Origin: Latescibacteria bacterium UBA6620
GTDB lineage: Bacteria; Latescibacterota; UBA2968
Length of the DNA: 64,000 nucleotides
Reading direction: 5' to 3'
Assembly (NCBI GenBank): GCA_002433075.1
Contig: DJHM01000022.1
Location: 231,673-295,672, forward strand
The translations under genes and the position numbers were made by a program. Shown here in pieces: positions 52,178 to 60,271 of the stretch. Each line of letters begins with the position of its first letter. Position 1 is the stretch's first letter. Under the pieces are notes generated by a model. It searched no databases, was not told the origin of the DNA, and worked only from the letters and a program-made list of their open reading frames with translations.

Positions 52178-53184
52178 GAGTTGGGCTTCTGGAGACTCAG
52201 TTCCGGACCAAGTGAGGCGAGGGGACTGTCTGTCCCTGTATAGGTCGAGAGAAAAGAACGATACCATTCGATCGTCTTCTCAAGACCTTCGATCAAGTCG
52301 ATGTTCGGCGACCATCCGATCACCTCCCGCGCACGAGTCGAGTCAGAAACCATTCTCCAGATCTCCGTAGGCCTCGTCGGAAGTACACCGATCTGAAGTT
52401 CGGATTGACTCTCCGTGAGTTCGTGAATTGTGGTGATCAAATCCCGGATCGACGTTTCCACCTCCGAACCAAGGTTGAGGATCTGTCCCACCGCCGCGTC
52501 CTCCTGGCAGACAAGGAGAATCCCATCCACCAGATTCTCCACGTAGTTAAAATCCCTCGTCTGCTTTCCTTCGGTTGCCCGAATGGGTCTCCCCTTCAAA
52601 CAGTCCAGAATGACTTCCGCGATCACTGCTCTGGGGCTCTGATAGGGTCCGAACGCGTTGAAAGGTCTGACCACCGAGATTCTGCGGTCGGCCCACTGAA
52701 GTTTCATCTGACTGTAGAGTTCACCGCCATACTTACCGACCGAATAGGGAGAAATCGGGTGAGGTGTCATTGTTTCAACGAAGGGAACATCGGACTGAAA
52801 TCCGTAGACTTCCGAGGACGAGATATAGATGAAGCGCTCGTAATCCTCGTAGGCCTCGAGGACATTGGCCGTACCAACGGCGTTGCTTTGCATCGCTTCG
52901 GAGTAGTGTGTGAAGCTGTCTCCGACGTGATTGTAGGCAGCCATGTGGATCACAACCTCAGGACGAAAGTCGACGATCTGCCTGAGGGAATCCTGATTTC
53001 GAATGTCGGCCTCGATCACCCGAACGTCATCCCAGAAATCGGCAATGCGAACGTTGTCGATCAGGCTGTTGTACTTCGTCGTAATCGCGACATCCGCCCC
53101 ATTCCCAACAAGGCGGCGGGTCACGTGGGAGGGTATGAACCCACTTCCACCCGTGACCAGAACCCGGGTATTCGAGATTTTCAC
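52174..53184 (-). CDS. Nucleotide-sugar dehydratase/epimerase (extended SDR)
   Basis: 336 residues. VLVTGGSGFIPSHVTRRLVG, then VIHMAAYNHVGDSFTHYSEA, YISSSEVYGF, YSVGKYGGELYSQM (YxxxK) and VVRPFNAFGPYQSPRAVIAE. The pattern is near RfbB and CDP-glucose 4,6-dehydratase or GDP-mannose 4,6-dehydratase. With the nucleotidyltransferase just upstream it may make a 6-deoxyhexose donor. The gene ends and starts overlap neighbours by four bases. Confidence 0.85.
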   Translation of the reverse strand: MKISNTRVLVTGGSGFIPSHVTRRLVGNGADVAITTKYNSLIDNVRIADFWDDVRVIEADIRNQDSLRQIVDFRPEVVIHMAAYNHVGDSFTHYSEAMQSNAVGTANVLEAYEDYERFIYISSSEVYGFQSDVPFVETMTPHPISPYSVGKYGGELYSQMKLQWADRRISVVRPFNAFGPYQSPRAVIAEVILDCLKGRPIRATEGKQTRDFNYVENLVDGILLVCQEDAAVGQILNLGSEVETSIRDLITTIHELTESQSELQIGVLPTRPTEIWRMVSDSTRAREVIGWSPNIDLIEGLEKTIEWYRSFLSTYTGTDSPLASLGPELSLQKPNS

Positions 53185-53897
53185 TCCTCCTCCTTGTACG
53201 TATAAAATCTGCCCAGGTCCCGTTCTGCGCGCCGTCTCTCAGATTCCGTGCTGAATGTGATTTGAGTCCCTGAATGAGTAAACGAAGCCAACCGACGATC
53301 TTCCAGCAGCTTCCCGAAGAATGCTACCAGGCCATCTCCGTCAGGTCGTTCCAGCATCTCTACGGTCACGGCTTCAAAGGCGGACTTCTCGATCACAAAG
53401 CATCCGATGTAATAGTTGAGCAGGGGCTTTTCGACAAAGGAAGACACCCAACCGTCAGGATCCGTGTCGACCAGGCCGAAGGGACTTCGAATCTGGGCGG
53501 TCACGATTGTTGCCGCGGCACCCGCATCCTGATGTGCGGACAGCAGATTCTCCATGTCCAGATCGATAAAAGTATCGCAGTAGGAAACAACCAGCCGATC
53601 CTGCACGACATCTTTCAACGCCCAGATTCTCTGCAGCATACTCGCCTGCTCGCCCGCATCAGAGAATTCGATGACTTCATGGTCTTCGCTCTGTGAATAT
53701 CGCTCAACCACTTGCTGTGCTTTATACCCGACACACAGGACGAATCGGGAAAACCCTTTAGACCGATAGAAATCAAGCACGTAGTCCAGGATCGGGCGAC
53801 CGTTGAGGGGAGCCAGTGCTTTAGGGACGCTCTTCGTGCGATCGCCAAGCCTTCGTCCCCGACCACCGCAAAGAATGGCTACCTGAGGGCTCGTCAC
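53181..53897 (-). CDS. Sugar-phosphate nucleotidyltransferase
   Basis: 238 residues. The signature VAILCGGRGRRLGDRTKSVPKAL is replaced here by a match to G-G-x-G-x-R-L...PK; further landmarks are RPILDYVLDFYRSKGF, VVSYCDTFIDLDMENLL (metal Asp) and GWVSSFVEKPLLNYYIGCFV. It most resembles glucose-1-phosphate cytidylyltransferase or related NTP-sugar transferases. It would supply the activated sugar for the following dehydratase. Exact nucleotide is uncertain. Confidence 0.85.
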   Translation of the reverse strand: MTSPQVAILCGGRGRRLGDRTKSVPKALAPLNGRPILDYVLDFYRSKGFSRFVLCVGYKAQQVVERYSQSEDHEVIEFSDAGEQASMLQRIWALKDVVQDRLVVSYCDTFIDLDMENLLSAHQDAGAAATIVTAQIRSPFGLVDTDPDGWVSSFVEKPLLNYYIGCFVIEKSAFEAVTVEMLERPDGDGLVAFFGKLLEDRRLASFTHSGTQITFSTESERRRAERDLGRFYTYKEEE

Positions 53898-54856
53898 TTG
53901 GGAAGGCTCCGAGGTCGCGAGGTGAGACTCCAGATCCGATGACCCAAAAGACTGGCCGCAAAGTGCGCGTAGACACGCCAGCCCGAGGGTCTACAACCCA
54001 CCGCTCTCCGGACGAGGCGTCTGGCATCTCGGAGCTCACCGATGGTTCGAAACGAGAGTGCGAAGTCCAGGCAAGCCTGCCCCAGAACATCCCTCCGGAC
54101 TTGCTCCCCGGAGGGGGAGTCGAGGTCGAGGTGCTTTTTCAGGACATACTCGATTTCTTCCAACGATCGCTCCACGTTCCGAATCGAATAGTTGCTGGAG
54201 AATCGATATTTGGACAGAGACTCGTCGACATAACAGACTGGGAACCCGGCAGACATTCTCAGCCAGTAGTCCCAGTCCGCAGGCACGAAAATGTGCTCAT
54301 CGAACAATCCGATCTCATCGACAGACTTTCGACGCATCACCACGGTTGGGGCGGGGATGAAGTTCCCTCGAAGCAGGTCGGAGTGAACGTCGGTTGGATT
54401 TACCGGCTTTCGATATTCATCGATCGTCTCACCCGAACCATCGACGATTAGACACGACGTGAAAACCATGCCCGCCTCTGGATAAGCCTGGAGTGCGGCA
54501 ACCGAACGTTCCGCCTTGGTGGGAAGCCATAGATCGTCACAGTCCAGAAAGGCCACGTACTCCCCACGGGAAGCCCGTAGTCCGACGTTCCGGGCACTGC
54601 AGGCACCGCCGTTCTCTTTGTAAATGTAGGAAATCCGGGAGCCAAAAGGGCTCATCGCGGGGCGGGTATGGTCGGTAGAACCGTCGTCGACCACGATGAC
54701 TTCGACGTCCGAGTAGGTCTGAGCCAGGACGCTTTCGACCGTCTCGACAGTCAGGTCCGCGGCATTGTAGGCTGGGATCACGACGCTGACGAGGGGGTGA
54801 CTGTGCGCAGGGTTGCTTTCGAGCACGTCAGCGGGCGTTGGAGATGATGTATTCAC
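53894..54856 (-). CDS. Family 2 glycosyltransferase in the polysaccharide locus
   Basis: 320 residues. VSVVIPAYNAADLTVETVES, VIVVDDGSTDHTRPA, and FLDCDDLWLPTKAERSVAAL with the D-x-D metal site. The C-terminal third is helical (VERSLEEIEYVLKKHLDLD). GT-A inverting transferase, donor unknown. The start overlaps the RmlD-like gene by 29 bases and the end overlaps the nucleotidyltransferase by four. Confidence 0.9.
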   Translation of the reverse strand: MNTSSPTPADVLESNPAHSHPLVSVVIPAYNAADLTVETVESVLAQTYSDVEVIVVDDGSTDHTRPAMSPFGSRISYIYKENGGACSARNVGLRASRGEYVAFLDCDDLWLPTKAERSVAALQAYPEAGMVFTSCLIVDGSGETIDEYRKPVNPTDVHSDLLRGNFIPAPTVVMRRKSVDEIGLFDEHIFVPADWDYWLRMSAGFPVCYVDESLSKYRFSSNYSIRNVERSLEEIEYVLKKHLDLDSPSGEQVRRDVLGQACLDFALSFRTIGELRDARRLVRRAVGCRPSGWRVYAHFAASLLGHRIWSLTSRPRSLPK

Positions 54857-55706
54857 GGAGGGAATTCTTCCAATCGGGCATGCGATCGAGCCCGATCAGA
54901 CCCAGTTTCAGGTTGCGCAGCATCTCGGATGCCGGGCGCTCGGCGGCCATCGGAAACGTATCCGACGACACGGGCTTCACGCGAATCTTCTCTTCCTTCC
55001 CGAGCGCTCGTACGATCTCCTGAGCGATTTCGAACCGGGAACACGTTCCGTTGCCGTTGACCATATGGTAGAGCCCGAATCGCCCCGAACCAATGATCTC
55101 AGGCAGATTCCGCGCAAAATCGACTGTGAATGTCGGACTCCCGAACTTGTCGTCGACAGCGAGGATTTCGTCTTGCGTCTGGCAGAGCTGAACCATTTTG
55201 TAGACGAACTTCTTGTCGATCTCCCATCCGCCCACCATCCATCCGGCACGAACGATGTAGTAGCTGTGCAACCACTGGGCAACGACCTGTTCGCCCGCAA
55301 GTTTCGCCCTTCCGTACGTGTTGATCGGCGACGGTGAGTCGTACTCCGTGTAAGGTGTCTCCTTCTTCCCGTCGAACACGTTCCCCGTGCTGATGTAGAC
55401 GAGCGTGGAACCAGCACCCTGACAGGCTCTCGCAACGTTTTCCGTCGCAAACGCGTTCGACTGGAAAGCGTGGTCGGAGTCGGACTCGCATTTGTCCACA
55501 TCCGTTTCCGCCGCCAGATGCAGCAAAACATCTGGTTTGAAGTCCCGGACTCGTCGGTCGACTTCGGTCCAATCCCTGACGTCCAGTTGCTCCACATCAT
55601 CGCCCACGGATTCCAGATCCGTCCATACCGCATCGGGCAGCTGTGAATACACCTCGCGTACAGCCGTCCCGAGCATACCCGCCGCCCCTGTACACAGTAA
55701 CCTCAC
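54828..55706 (-). CDS. dTDP-4-dehydrorhamnose reductase-like protein
   Basis: 292 residues. LLCTGAAGMLGTAVREVYSQ, LLHLAAETDVDKCESDSDHA, and the active-site YGRAKLAGEQVVAQ (YxxxK) follow the RmlD pattern, as do YIVRAGWMVGGWEIDKKFVY and TFTVDFARNLPEIIGSGRFG. RmlD reduces dTDP-4-keto-rhamnose; here no rmlA, B or C is adjacent, so the substrate may be a different 4-keto sugar. It follows kdsA by 27 bases. Confidence 0.82.
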   Translation of the reverse strand: MRLLCTGAAGMLGTAVREVYSQLPDAVWTDLESVGDDVEQLDVRDWTEVDRRVRDFKPDVLLHLAAETDVDKCESDSDHAFQSNAFATENVARACQGAGSTLVYISTGNVFDGKKETPYTEYDSPSPINTYGRAKLAGEQVVAQWLHSYYIVRAGWMVGGWEIDKKFVYKMVQLCQTQDEILAVDDKFGSPTFTVDFARNLPEIIGSGRFGLYHMVNGNGTCSRFEIAQEIVRALGKEEKIRVKPVSSDTFPMAAERPASEMLRNLKLGLIGLDRMPDWKNSLREYIISNAR

Positions 55707-55733
55707 GAACCAACGCTCCGTGCCTGGCCCGCG

Positions 55734-56603
55734 TCATTGCACATCGTCTTCGCCCCACTTTTCGAGGAGTTCAGCTCGGAAATCGTGGATGGCCGTCGCC
55801 TGTTGGAGCACCTTTTCTACGTATTTCAAATGAAGCTGAGTCGCGGGGTCACACAGTGCTTCATCCGGATTGTCGTGAACTTCCGCGAATAAGGCGTGGA
55901 TCCCGCTCGCCGCGGCCGCCCTGACGAGGGAGGGAATGAACTCGCGTTCGCCGCCCGAAATCGTGCCGAGACTCGTCGGCTGCTGGATGGAGTGGGTCGC
56001 GTCGTAACAGACCGGATAGCCCGATTCCTGCATGATCTTGAGGCCGCGATAGTCGTTGATCAGCATGTTGTAACCGAAAAACGTGCCCCTCTCACTCAGA
56101 ATGACCTGGTCGTTACCGGTACTTTCGATCTTACGTGCCGAGTTCTTCATGTTCCAGGGGCTCATGAACTGGCCCTTCTTCACATTGATCGGTTTCCCGG
56201 TCTTGCCAGCTTCCACGAGAATGTGGGTCTGACGACAGAGGTAGGCCGGAATCTGGATCAGATCCACGACTTCGCTCGTGGGCGCAGCCCACTCACTGTT
56301 GCTGATATCACTCGTGACGGGTACACCCACCTCGTGTCGTACCTTGTCCAGTATCTTGAGCCCCTCATCCATGCCGACGCCCAGGAATGAATCCATAGAC
56401 GACCGGCAGTCTTTGTCATAGCACGATTTGTAGATGAAGGGGCAGGCGACTCGATCGCAGATTTCCTTCAGCTTCTCCGCCATAAACAGAGCGTGAGATT
56501 CATTCTCGATCGCGCACGGCCCCCCGATGAATACGAGGGGTAAATCCGGTCCCACTTTAACGCGGCCTGCCGTGTCGTCCCCGACTTCAACCGATCGGAT
56601 CAA
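55734..56603 (-). CDS. kdsA: 3-deoxy-D-manno-octulosonate 8-phosphate synthase homologue, altered signature
   Basis: About 289 residues from a TTG at 56603 (TTGA overlap with kdsC, GGGAG upstream); a GTG at 56621 is the alternative. PLVFIGGPCAIENES places Cys at the metal-ligand position of class II (metal-dependent) enzymes, with DATHSIQQP (His) and FAEVHDNPDEAL (Glu, Asp) as further ligands. LIQIPAYLCRQTHILVEAGK and NVKKGQFMSPWNMKN match KdsA closely. Where KdsA nearly always reads KANRSS, this protein has YDKDCRSSMDSF. That loop contacts the arabinose 5-phosphate, so a different aldose-phosphate acceptor is possible. It condenses PEP with a sugar phosphate. Confidence 0.82.
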   Translation of the reverse strand: MIRSVEVGDDTAGRVKVGPDLPLVFIGGPCAIENESHALFMAEKLKEICDRVACPFIYKSCYDKDCRSSMDSFLGVGMDEGLKILDKVRHEVGVPVTSDISNSEWAAPTSEVVDLIQIPAYLCRQTHILVEAGKTGKPINVKKGQFMSPWNMKNSARKIESTGNDQVILSERGTFFGYNMLINDYRGLKIMQESGYPVCYDATHSIQQPTSLGTISGGEREFIPSLVRAAAASGIHALFAEVHDNPDEALCDPATQLHLKYVEKVLQQATAIHDFRAELLEKWGEDDVQ

Positions 56604-57130
56604 CCTTGAACTCCCTTCCACACATCAGCCAGATCCTCGCCTTTCTCGGACAGGAGGTGCTCGGCGAGTTCCCTGAACGCACCGTAACCACCATTCTTCG
56701 AACACTGATAGACCGCCGCCCTCTTGATGAGTTCGTGGGCATCTCCCACTGCGGCAGGATATCCGACCATTTCCAACACGCTCAGATCCTGCAGGTCATC
56801 ACCCAGGAATGCAACCCTGTCGACCGTCGTGCTGAGTCGCTCACAAAGTGCACGCAACACTTCGACTTTGTCCGTCACGCCCGTATGGCAGTGCGCCAAA
56901 TCCAGGCGCTCGGCCCGATGAGCAATCACCTGGGAGGAGTCGCTGGATATCCAGGCGACTTCGATTCCGGCCTTTGCGAGAAGTCGAACGCCCAGTCCAT
57001 CCCGGACGTGGAATCGCTTGAAAGTGTCACCGGATGACGAGTAATACATCCCACCGTCAGTCAGCGTTCCATCGACGTCGGTCACGACCATCTGGACAGA
57101 TGCAGCCGTAGAATGGGCTCTATCAGGCAT
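56600..57130 (-). CDS. kdsC: KdsC-like HAD phosphatase
   Basis: 176 residues from the ATG at 57130, eight bases before the O-methyltransferase stop. VVTDVDGTLTDGGMYYSSSG holds the nucleophile DxD; FHVRDGLGVRLLAKAGIEVA and GDDLQDLSVLEMVGYPAAVG follow. The middle motif is WISSDSSQVI rather than the usual ISGRxS of KdsC, a variation also found in related nonulosonate phosphatases. It should remove the phosphate from the kdsA product. Tetrameric C0-type HAD, cytoplasmic. Confidence 0.88.
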   Translation of the reverse strand: MPDRAHSTAASVQMVVTDVDGTLTDGGMYYSSSGDTFKRFHVRDGLGVRLLAKAGIEVAWISSDSSQVIAHRAERLDLAHCHTGVTDKVEVLRALCERLSTTVDRVAFLGDDLQDLSVLEMVGYPAAVGDAHELIKRAAVYQCSKNGGYGAFRELAEHLLSEKGEDLADVWKGVQG

Positions 57131-58058
57131 CGGCAAGGCGTGTGAGCCGGTGGAGTACGGGCCCGTCAAAAGCGTTCAGAAAAGGTACTCTGACTCCTGC
57201 GAATCTTGGCCCATCAGGTGCCGTGTTCATAGACCAGAAGTGAGAGTAGTATGGACAATGGCCATCAATAAACACTTCATCGGCAGGTTTCCAAGGGTAT
57301 GCGGAGAAGCTGATTTTCGTACCGTCCGGATGAGTCTTGGTTGCCCGGTTGACGCAATAGAACCGAGAGTGACCCGCAGAACGAGCTCGGAGGCAATTGA
57401 AGTAGGAGTGGATGCTCTCGGCCTTCATTTCCGCCATGCTGGCAACGTTCACTGCACAATCGATTTCAGAGGGTAGATTCTCAATGTCTTCGGGCTTCAA
57501 AAAATCCACATCAGATTCTGCACTAGCCCCCACATTTAGGCAAGCCACTGGGTCGGAATGAGCGTACGTGACCGCCTGGAAGACCAACATCTTAGGGAGG
57601 TCAACGCTGTATATGTGTGCATCCGGAATCACGCGTCTAACGAGGGCCCCGAGGAATCCGTGTCCGTCACCAATCATCAGGAAGCTCTGAGGCTGAAGAT
57701 CGTATTCCTCCCAATGATCCCGAAGTACCGAAAGAGCTACCGTCTGACGCCACACGTCATACGTATATCCAAGTCTGAGATCGCGAGCCAGCCGTATTGC
57801 AGTTGTGTGAGTATCTGCAAAACTGCGGCATTCTGATGATGCCTTGCGATGGGACCACCTTCCTACGATTGCTGGCAGCCATTGCAACAATCGTCGCTGG
57901 TAATCACCGAATCCAACTCCGTGTAGATGAAGTCCGTCCTTGTCAATTTCCGCTCGAGTCTGCTCTCCGTATACAGCCCAGTGGGAACTTGTGTGGTCGG
58001 GAGGCAAGGGGTCCCTTTTAGCTATATCACAGAGCTCGGCGATAATTGGATGTACCAT
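57123..58058 (-). CDS. Putative sugar O-methyltransferase (NanM-like)
   Basis: 311 residues from the ATG at 58058, directly after the radical SAM stop; longer upstream frame is ignored. SAM-binding FLMIGDGHGFLGALVRRVIP with YSVDLPKMLVFQA, then NVASMAEMKAESIHSYFNCL and FYCVNRATKTHPDGTKISFS. This set resembles the putative sugar O-methyltransferase family that is often found with sialic- or legionaminic-acid-type genes. Location between kdsC and kdsB genes suggests methylation of the ulosonic acid or its precursor. Confidence 0.7.
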   Translation of the reverse strand: MVHPIIAELCDIAKRDPLPPDHTSSHWAVYGEQTRAEIDKDGLHLHGVGFGDYQRRLLQWLPAIVGRWSHRKASSECRSFADTHTTAIRLARDLRLGYTYDVWRQTVALSVLRDHWEEYDLQPQSFLMIGDGHGFLGALVRRVIPDAHIYSVDLPKMLVFQAVTYAHSDPVACLNVGASAESDVDFLKPEDIENLPSEIDCAVNVASMAEMKAESIHSYFNCLRARSAGHSRFYCVNRATKTHPDGTKISFSAYPWKPADEVFIDGHCPYYSHFWSMNTAPDGPRFAGVRVPFLNAFDGPVLHRLTRLADA

Positions 58059-58062
58059 GGCC

Positions 58063-59127
58063 TTACTCGATTTCGACCAAATCTGACCCCGTCCCCATCT
58101 TCTGCGGCGTAAAAGCACGATGGTCGAGTCCCTCGGTGATCTTGCTCTCACCGTACTTTCGCCCCGGAATATTGGACCAGACGAGCGCCTCAGGAACGTC
58201 GAACAGCTGATCGCAGTCCTTGCAGTAGGAAATGTCGTGGAACCGCTTCTCAGAGTGGGCGGATCTGAGTTCCTCGTATACATCACCTCGGACGACTTCC
58301 TCGATGGTCTGGTGGTCGAGATGGCCCAGTACCGCCTCCGAATCGTGGCCCAGTACCATACAGCACGCCACCACCGCCCCCGCGTGCCCATCCAGACCCC
58401 CGGCCCTGACCTCGAGCAACGGCGAAAACGGGCGTCCACAGGATCGTTGAGATTTCGACCGGGTCATCGCATCGCGATGATACGGAACGTTCTGCTCGTA
58501 CTCACCGGACCAGTTGTGCATGAGCCATACTTCTGCGAAGGCGCCCGTGTGCTTCACCCAATTTTCCTGGTAGAGCGTGAGTTCTTCTTCTCTTCTGTTC
58601 AGGTCGGTGATGAGATGATACAGATGGACTTGAGTGGCGTGGCCGCCATGGTCTCTCGCCGCAATAGCCTTCCTGACATTCTCTCTCACCTCATCATATT
58701 GATCCGAGGCCATCCACCTTGCGTAGGATGCTTCATCGTAACCGATCGCGGATATCCGGAGCGTGTCCAGCCCGGCGTCGAACAGCTGCTCGGCCAGCTC
58801 TTCGGTCAGTCGCAGACCGTTTGTGAACGATACCGCCTCGACGTCGCAGGACTTCAGATAACGAACCATTTCTGGCATGTTGCGATTCAGGGTCGGTTCC
58901 CCGGACCCGTGAAGCGATGCCGATTTCAACCCATGCTGAAGAGCGTCATCCACGATTTTTCTGAACAGGTCAAAAGGCATACTCTTCAGAAATGAGCGTT
59001 CACGCCCCCAGGCCTGCGGGCACATCTCACATTTGTAGTTGCACGCGCCGTGGATCTCCAGATCGAGCTGGTAAATCTGAATGTCATCGGGTAAAGGCAA
59101 GATTGACCTCCCACAGCGTTGAATCAT
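58063..59127 (-). CDS. Radical SAM protein with SPASM-like C-terminus (first)
   Basis: 354 residues. The SAM cluster motif is CNYKCEMC in LEIHGACNYKCEMCPQAWGR (CxxxCxxC). SLHGSGEPTLNRNM and ISAIGYDEASYARWMASDQY follow the radical SAM barrel. C-terminal Cys residues (SQRSCGRPFSPLLEVRAGG, ACCMVLGH and SYCKDCDQLFDVPEAL) fit a SPASM-type auxiliary 4Fe-4S site. SPASM enzymes include peptide maturases and sugar epimerases or dehydratases. No peptide precursor is seen near, and the neighbours are Kdo-type genes, so a sugar substrate is favoured. Confidence 0.85.
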   Translation of the reverse strand: MIQRCGRSILPLPDDIQIYQLDLEIHGACNYKCEMCPQAWGRERSFLKSMPFDLFRKIVDDALQHGLKSASLHGSGEPTLNRNMPEMVRYLKSCDVEAVSFTNGLRLTEELAEQLFDAGLDTLRISAIGYDEASYARWMASDQYDEVRENVRKAIAARDHGGHATQVHLYHLITDLNRREEELTLYQENWVKHTGAFAEVWLMHNWSGEYEQNVPYHRDAMTRSKSQRSCGRPFSPLLEVRAGGLDGHAGAVVACCMVLGHDSEAVLGHLDHQTIEEVVRGDVYEELRSAHSEKRFHDISYCKDCDQLFDVPEALVWSNIPGRKYGESKITEGLDHRAFTPQKMGTGSDLVEIE

Positions 59128-59861
59128 ACATCAGGCCACCCCCCGTGTTCGTCTGCGAACCGATCGATACGATCCACGTCTTCCGGGGTATCCACAGCTG
59201 GCGGTCCTACCGGCACTTCTACCAACGTGATGGGATAACCTCTTTCAAGAAAACGAAACATCTCGATTCTCTCTGCCAGCTCCACCGGCCCCTGAGAATG
59301 AAGTGCAAACGTCTTTAAAGCTCCGCCACGGAAGGCATAAAGCCCCAGATGACGCAATCGTGGCGCGGGTTCGTCCCACGAAAATGGGACGGGGCTACGC
59401 GAAATATACAGAACTCGACCGTTCTCATTCCCTACGACCTTGACCACATTCGGGTCTTCCGTGTCAACCGCTTCCAGGGGGCAGCCCGCATTGGCAACCT
59501 CCGATCCGTCGTCCTCCTCGAGACCGTCGACGACTCGATCGATCGTGCCGGGCTCGATCAGAGGTTCGTCACCCTGAACATTCACGATACGCTCGATGCG
59601 CAGGCGTTCACTGGCTTCGACAACTCTGTCCGTCCCGGTTGTGTGGCCCGCCCGCGTAAGGAACGTCTCGATGTCGTGTGCCTCGCAGACCTCCACGATA
59701 CGTTCATCGTCCGTGGCCACGATTACCCGATCCACGGACCTGGCTTCGTGGGCCCGACTCGCGGTGCGAACCACCATCGGAACCCCCCCGAGGTCCACCA
59801 GCGGCTTCCCCGGGAACCGGCTCGATGCCCAACGGGCAGGGACGACAGCCGTGTAGCTCAA
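59124..59861 (-). CDS. kdsB: CMP-Kdo synthetase (3-deoxy-manno-octulosonate cytidylyltransferase)
   Basis: 245 residues, overlapping its neighbours by four bases at each end. AVVPARWASSRFPGKPLVDL corresponds to the PARxxSxRLPGKPL signature; VIVATDDERIVEVCEAHDIE, IVNVQGDEPLIEP and YAFRGGALKTFA are as in KdsB. It activates Kdo or a Kdo-like acid with CTP. A second, NeuA-type cytidylyltransferase lies at 63777-64000, so the locus may activate two different ulosonic acids. KdsB is full length and looks active. Confidence 0.9.
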   Translation of the reverse strand: MSYTAVVPARWASSRFPGKPLVDLGGVPMVVRTASRAHEARSVDRVIVATDDERIVEVCEAHDIETFLTRAGHTTGTDRVVEASERLRIERIVNVQGDEPLIEPGTIDRVVDGLEEDDGSEVANAGCPLEAVDTEDPNVVKVVGNENGRVLYISRSPVPFSWDEPAPRLRHLGLYAFRGGALKTFALHSQGPVELAERIEMFRFLERGYPITLVEVPVGPPAVDTPEDVDRIDRFADEHGGWPDV

Positions 59862-60271
59862 AGCCCGAGGAGGTGTTTGAGTGCCGTGTGCATGTGGAGC
59901 AAGCCAAGGACCTGATTGTCGTCGTCCACCACAGGAAGATCGTAAATGTCAACACGCTCCATCAGAGCAACCGCATCTTCAAGCCGATCATCGATCCGGA
60001 TCGTCTTCGGATCCGTGGTCATAAAATCACGGATATCCTCAGCGAACAACGCTGCCATGGGCTTGTGGTCCATAAGCAGTACCCGGCGCAAATCTCCGTC
60101 GGAGAACACACCAACAAGCCTGTCATTCTCCACGATACACGCCAATCCCTGTCTCTTCTTCGACACCTGCTCGATCGCGGTCCTCAACAGATCTGTCGGC
60201 TGAAGCACGACAGCATCCTTGATCGGAAGTAGAGCGTCTGCAACGGTCACATCGTGGTTGACTTCAGCCAT
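59858..60271 (-). CDS. Free-standing CBS-domain pair protein
   Basis: 137 residues consisting of little more than two CBS motifs: QPTDLLRTAIEQVSKKRQGL with LVGVFSDGDLRR, and FMTTDPKTIRIDDRLEDAVA with LPVVDDDNQVLGLLHMHTAL. The second half matches the CBS part of KdsD/KpsF arabinose-5-phosphate isomerase, but no SIS (isomerase) domain is present. It lies between kdsB and a carbohydrate gene. It could be an adenylate- or CMP-Kdo-sensing regulator, or the remaining half of a split kdsD. Confidence 0.82.
   Translation of the reverse strand: MAEVNHDVTVADALLPIKDAVVLQPTDLLRTAIEQVSKKRQGLACIVENDRLVGVFSDGDLRRVLLMDHKPMAALFAEDIRDFMTTDPKTIRIDDRLEDAVALMERVDIYDLPVVDDDNQVLGLLHMHTALKHLLGL

Noticed and set aside
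58059..58439. N-terminal extension of the sugar O-methyltransferase by 127 residues
   Set aside because: It is an Arg/Ser-rich shadow of the radical SAM gene. Homologous-looking sequence begins at the ATG at 58058.
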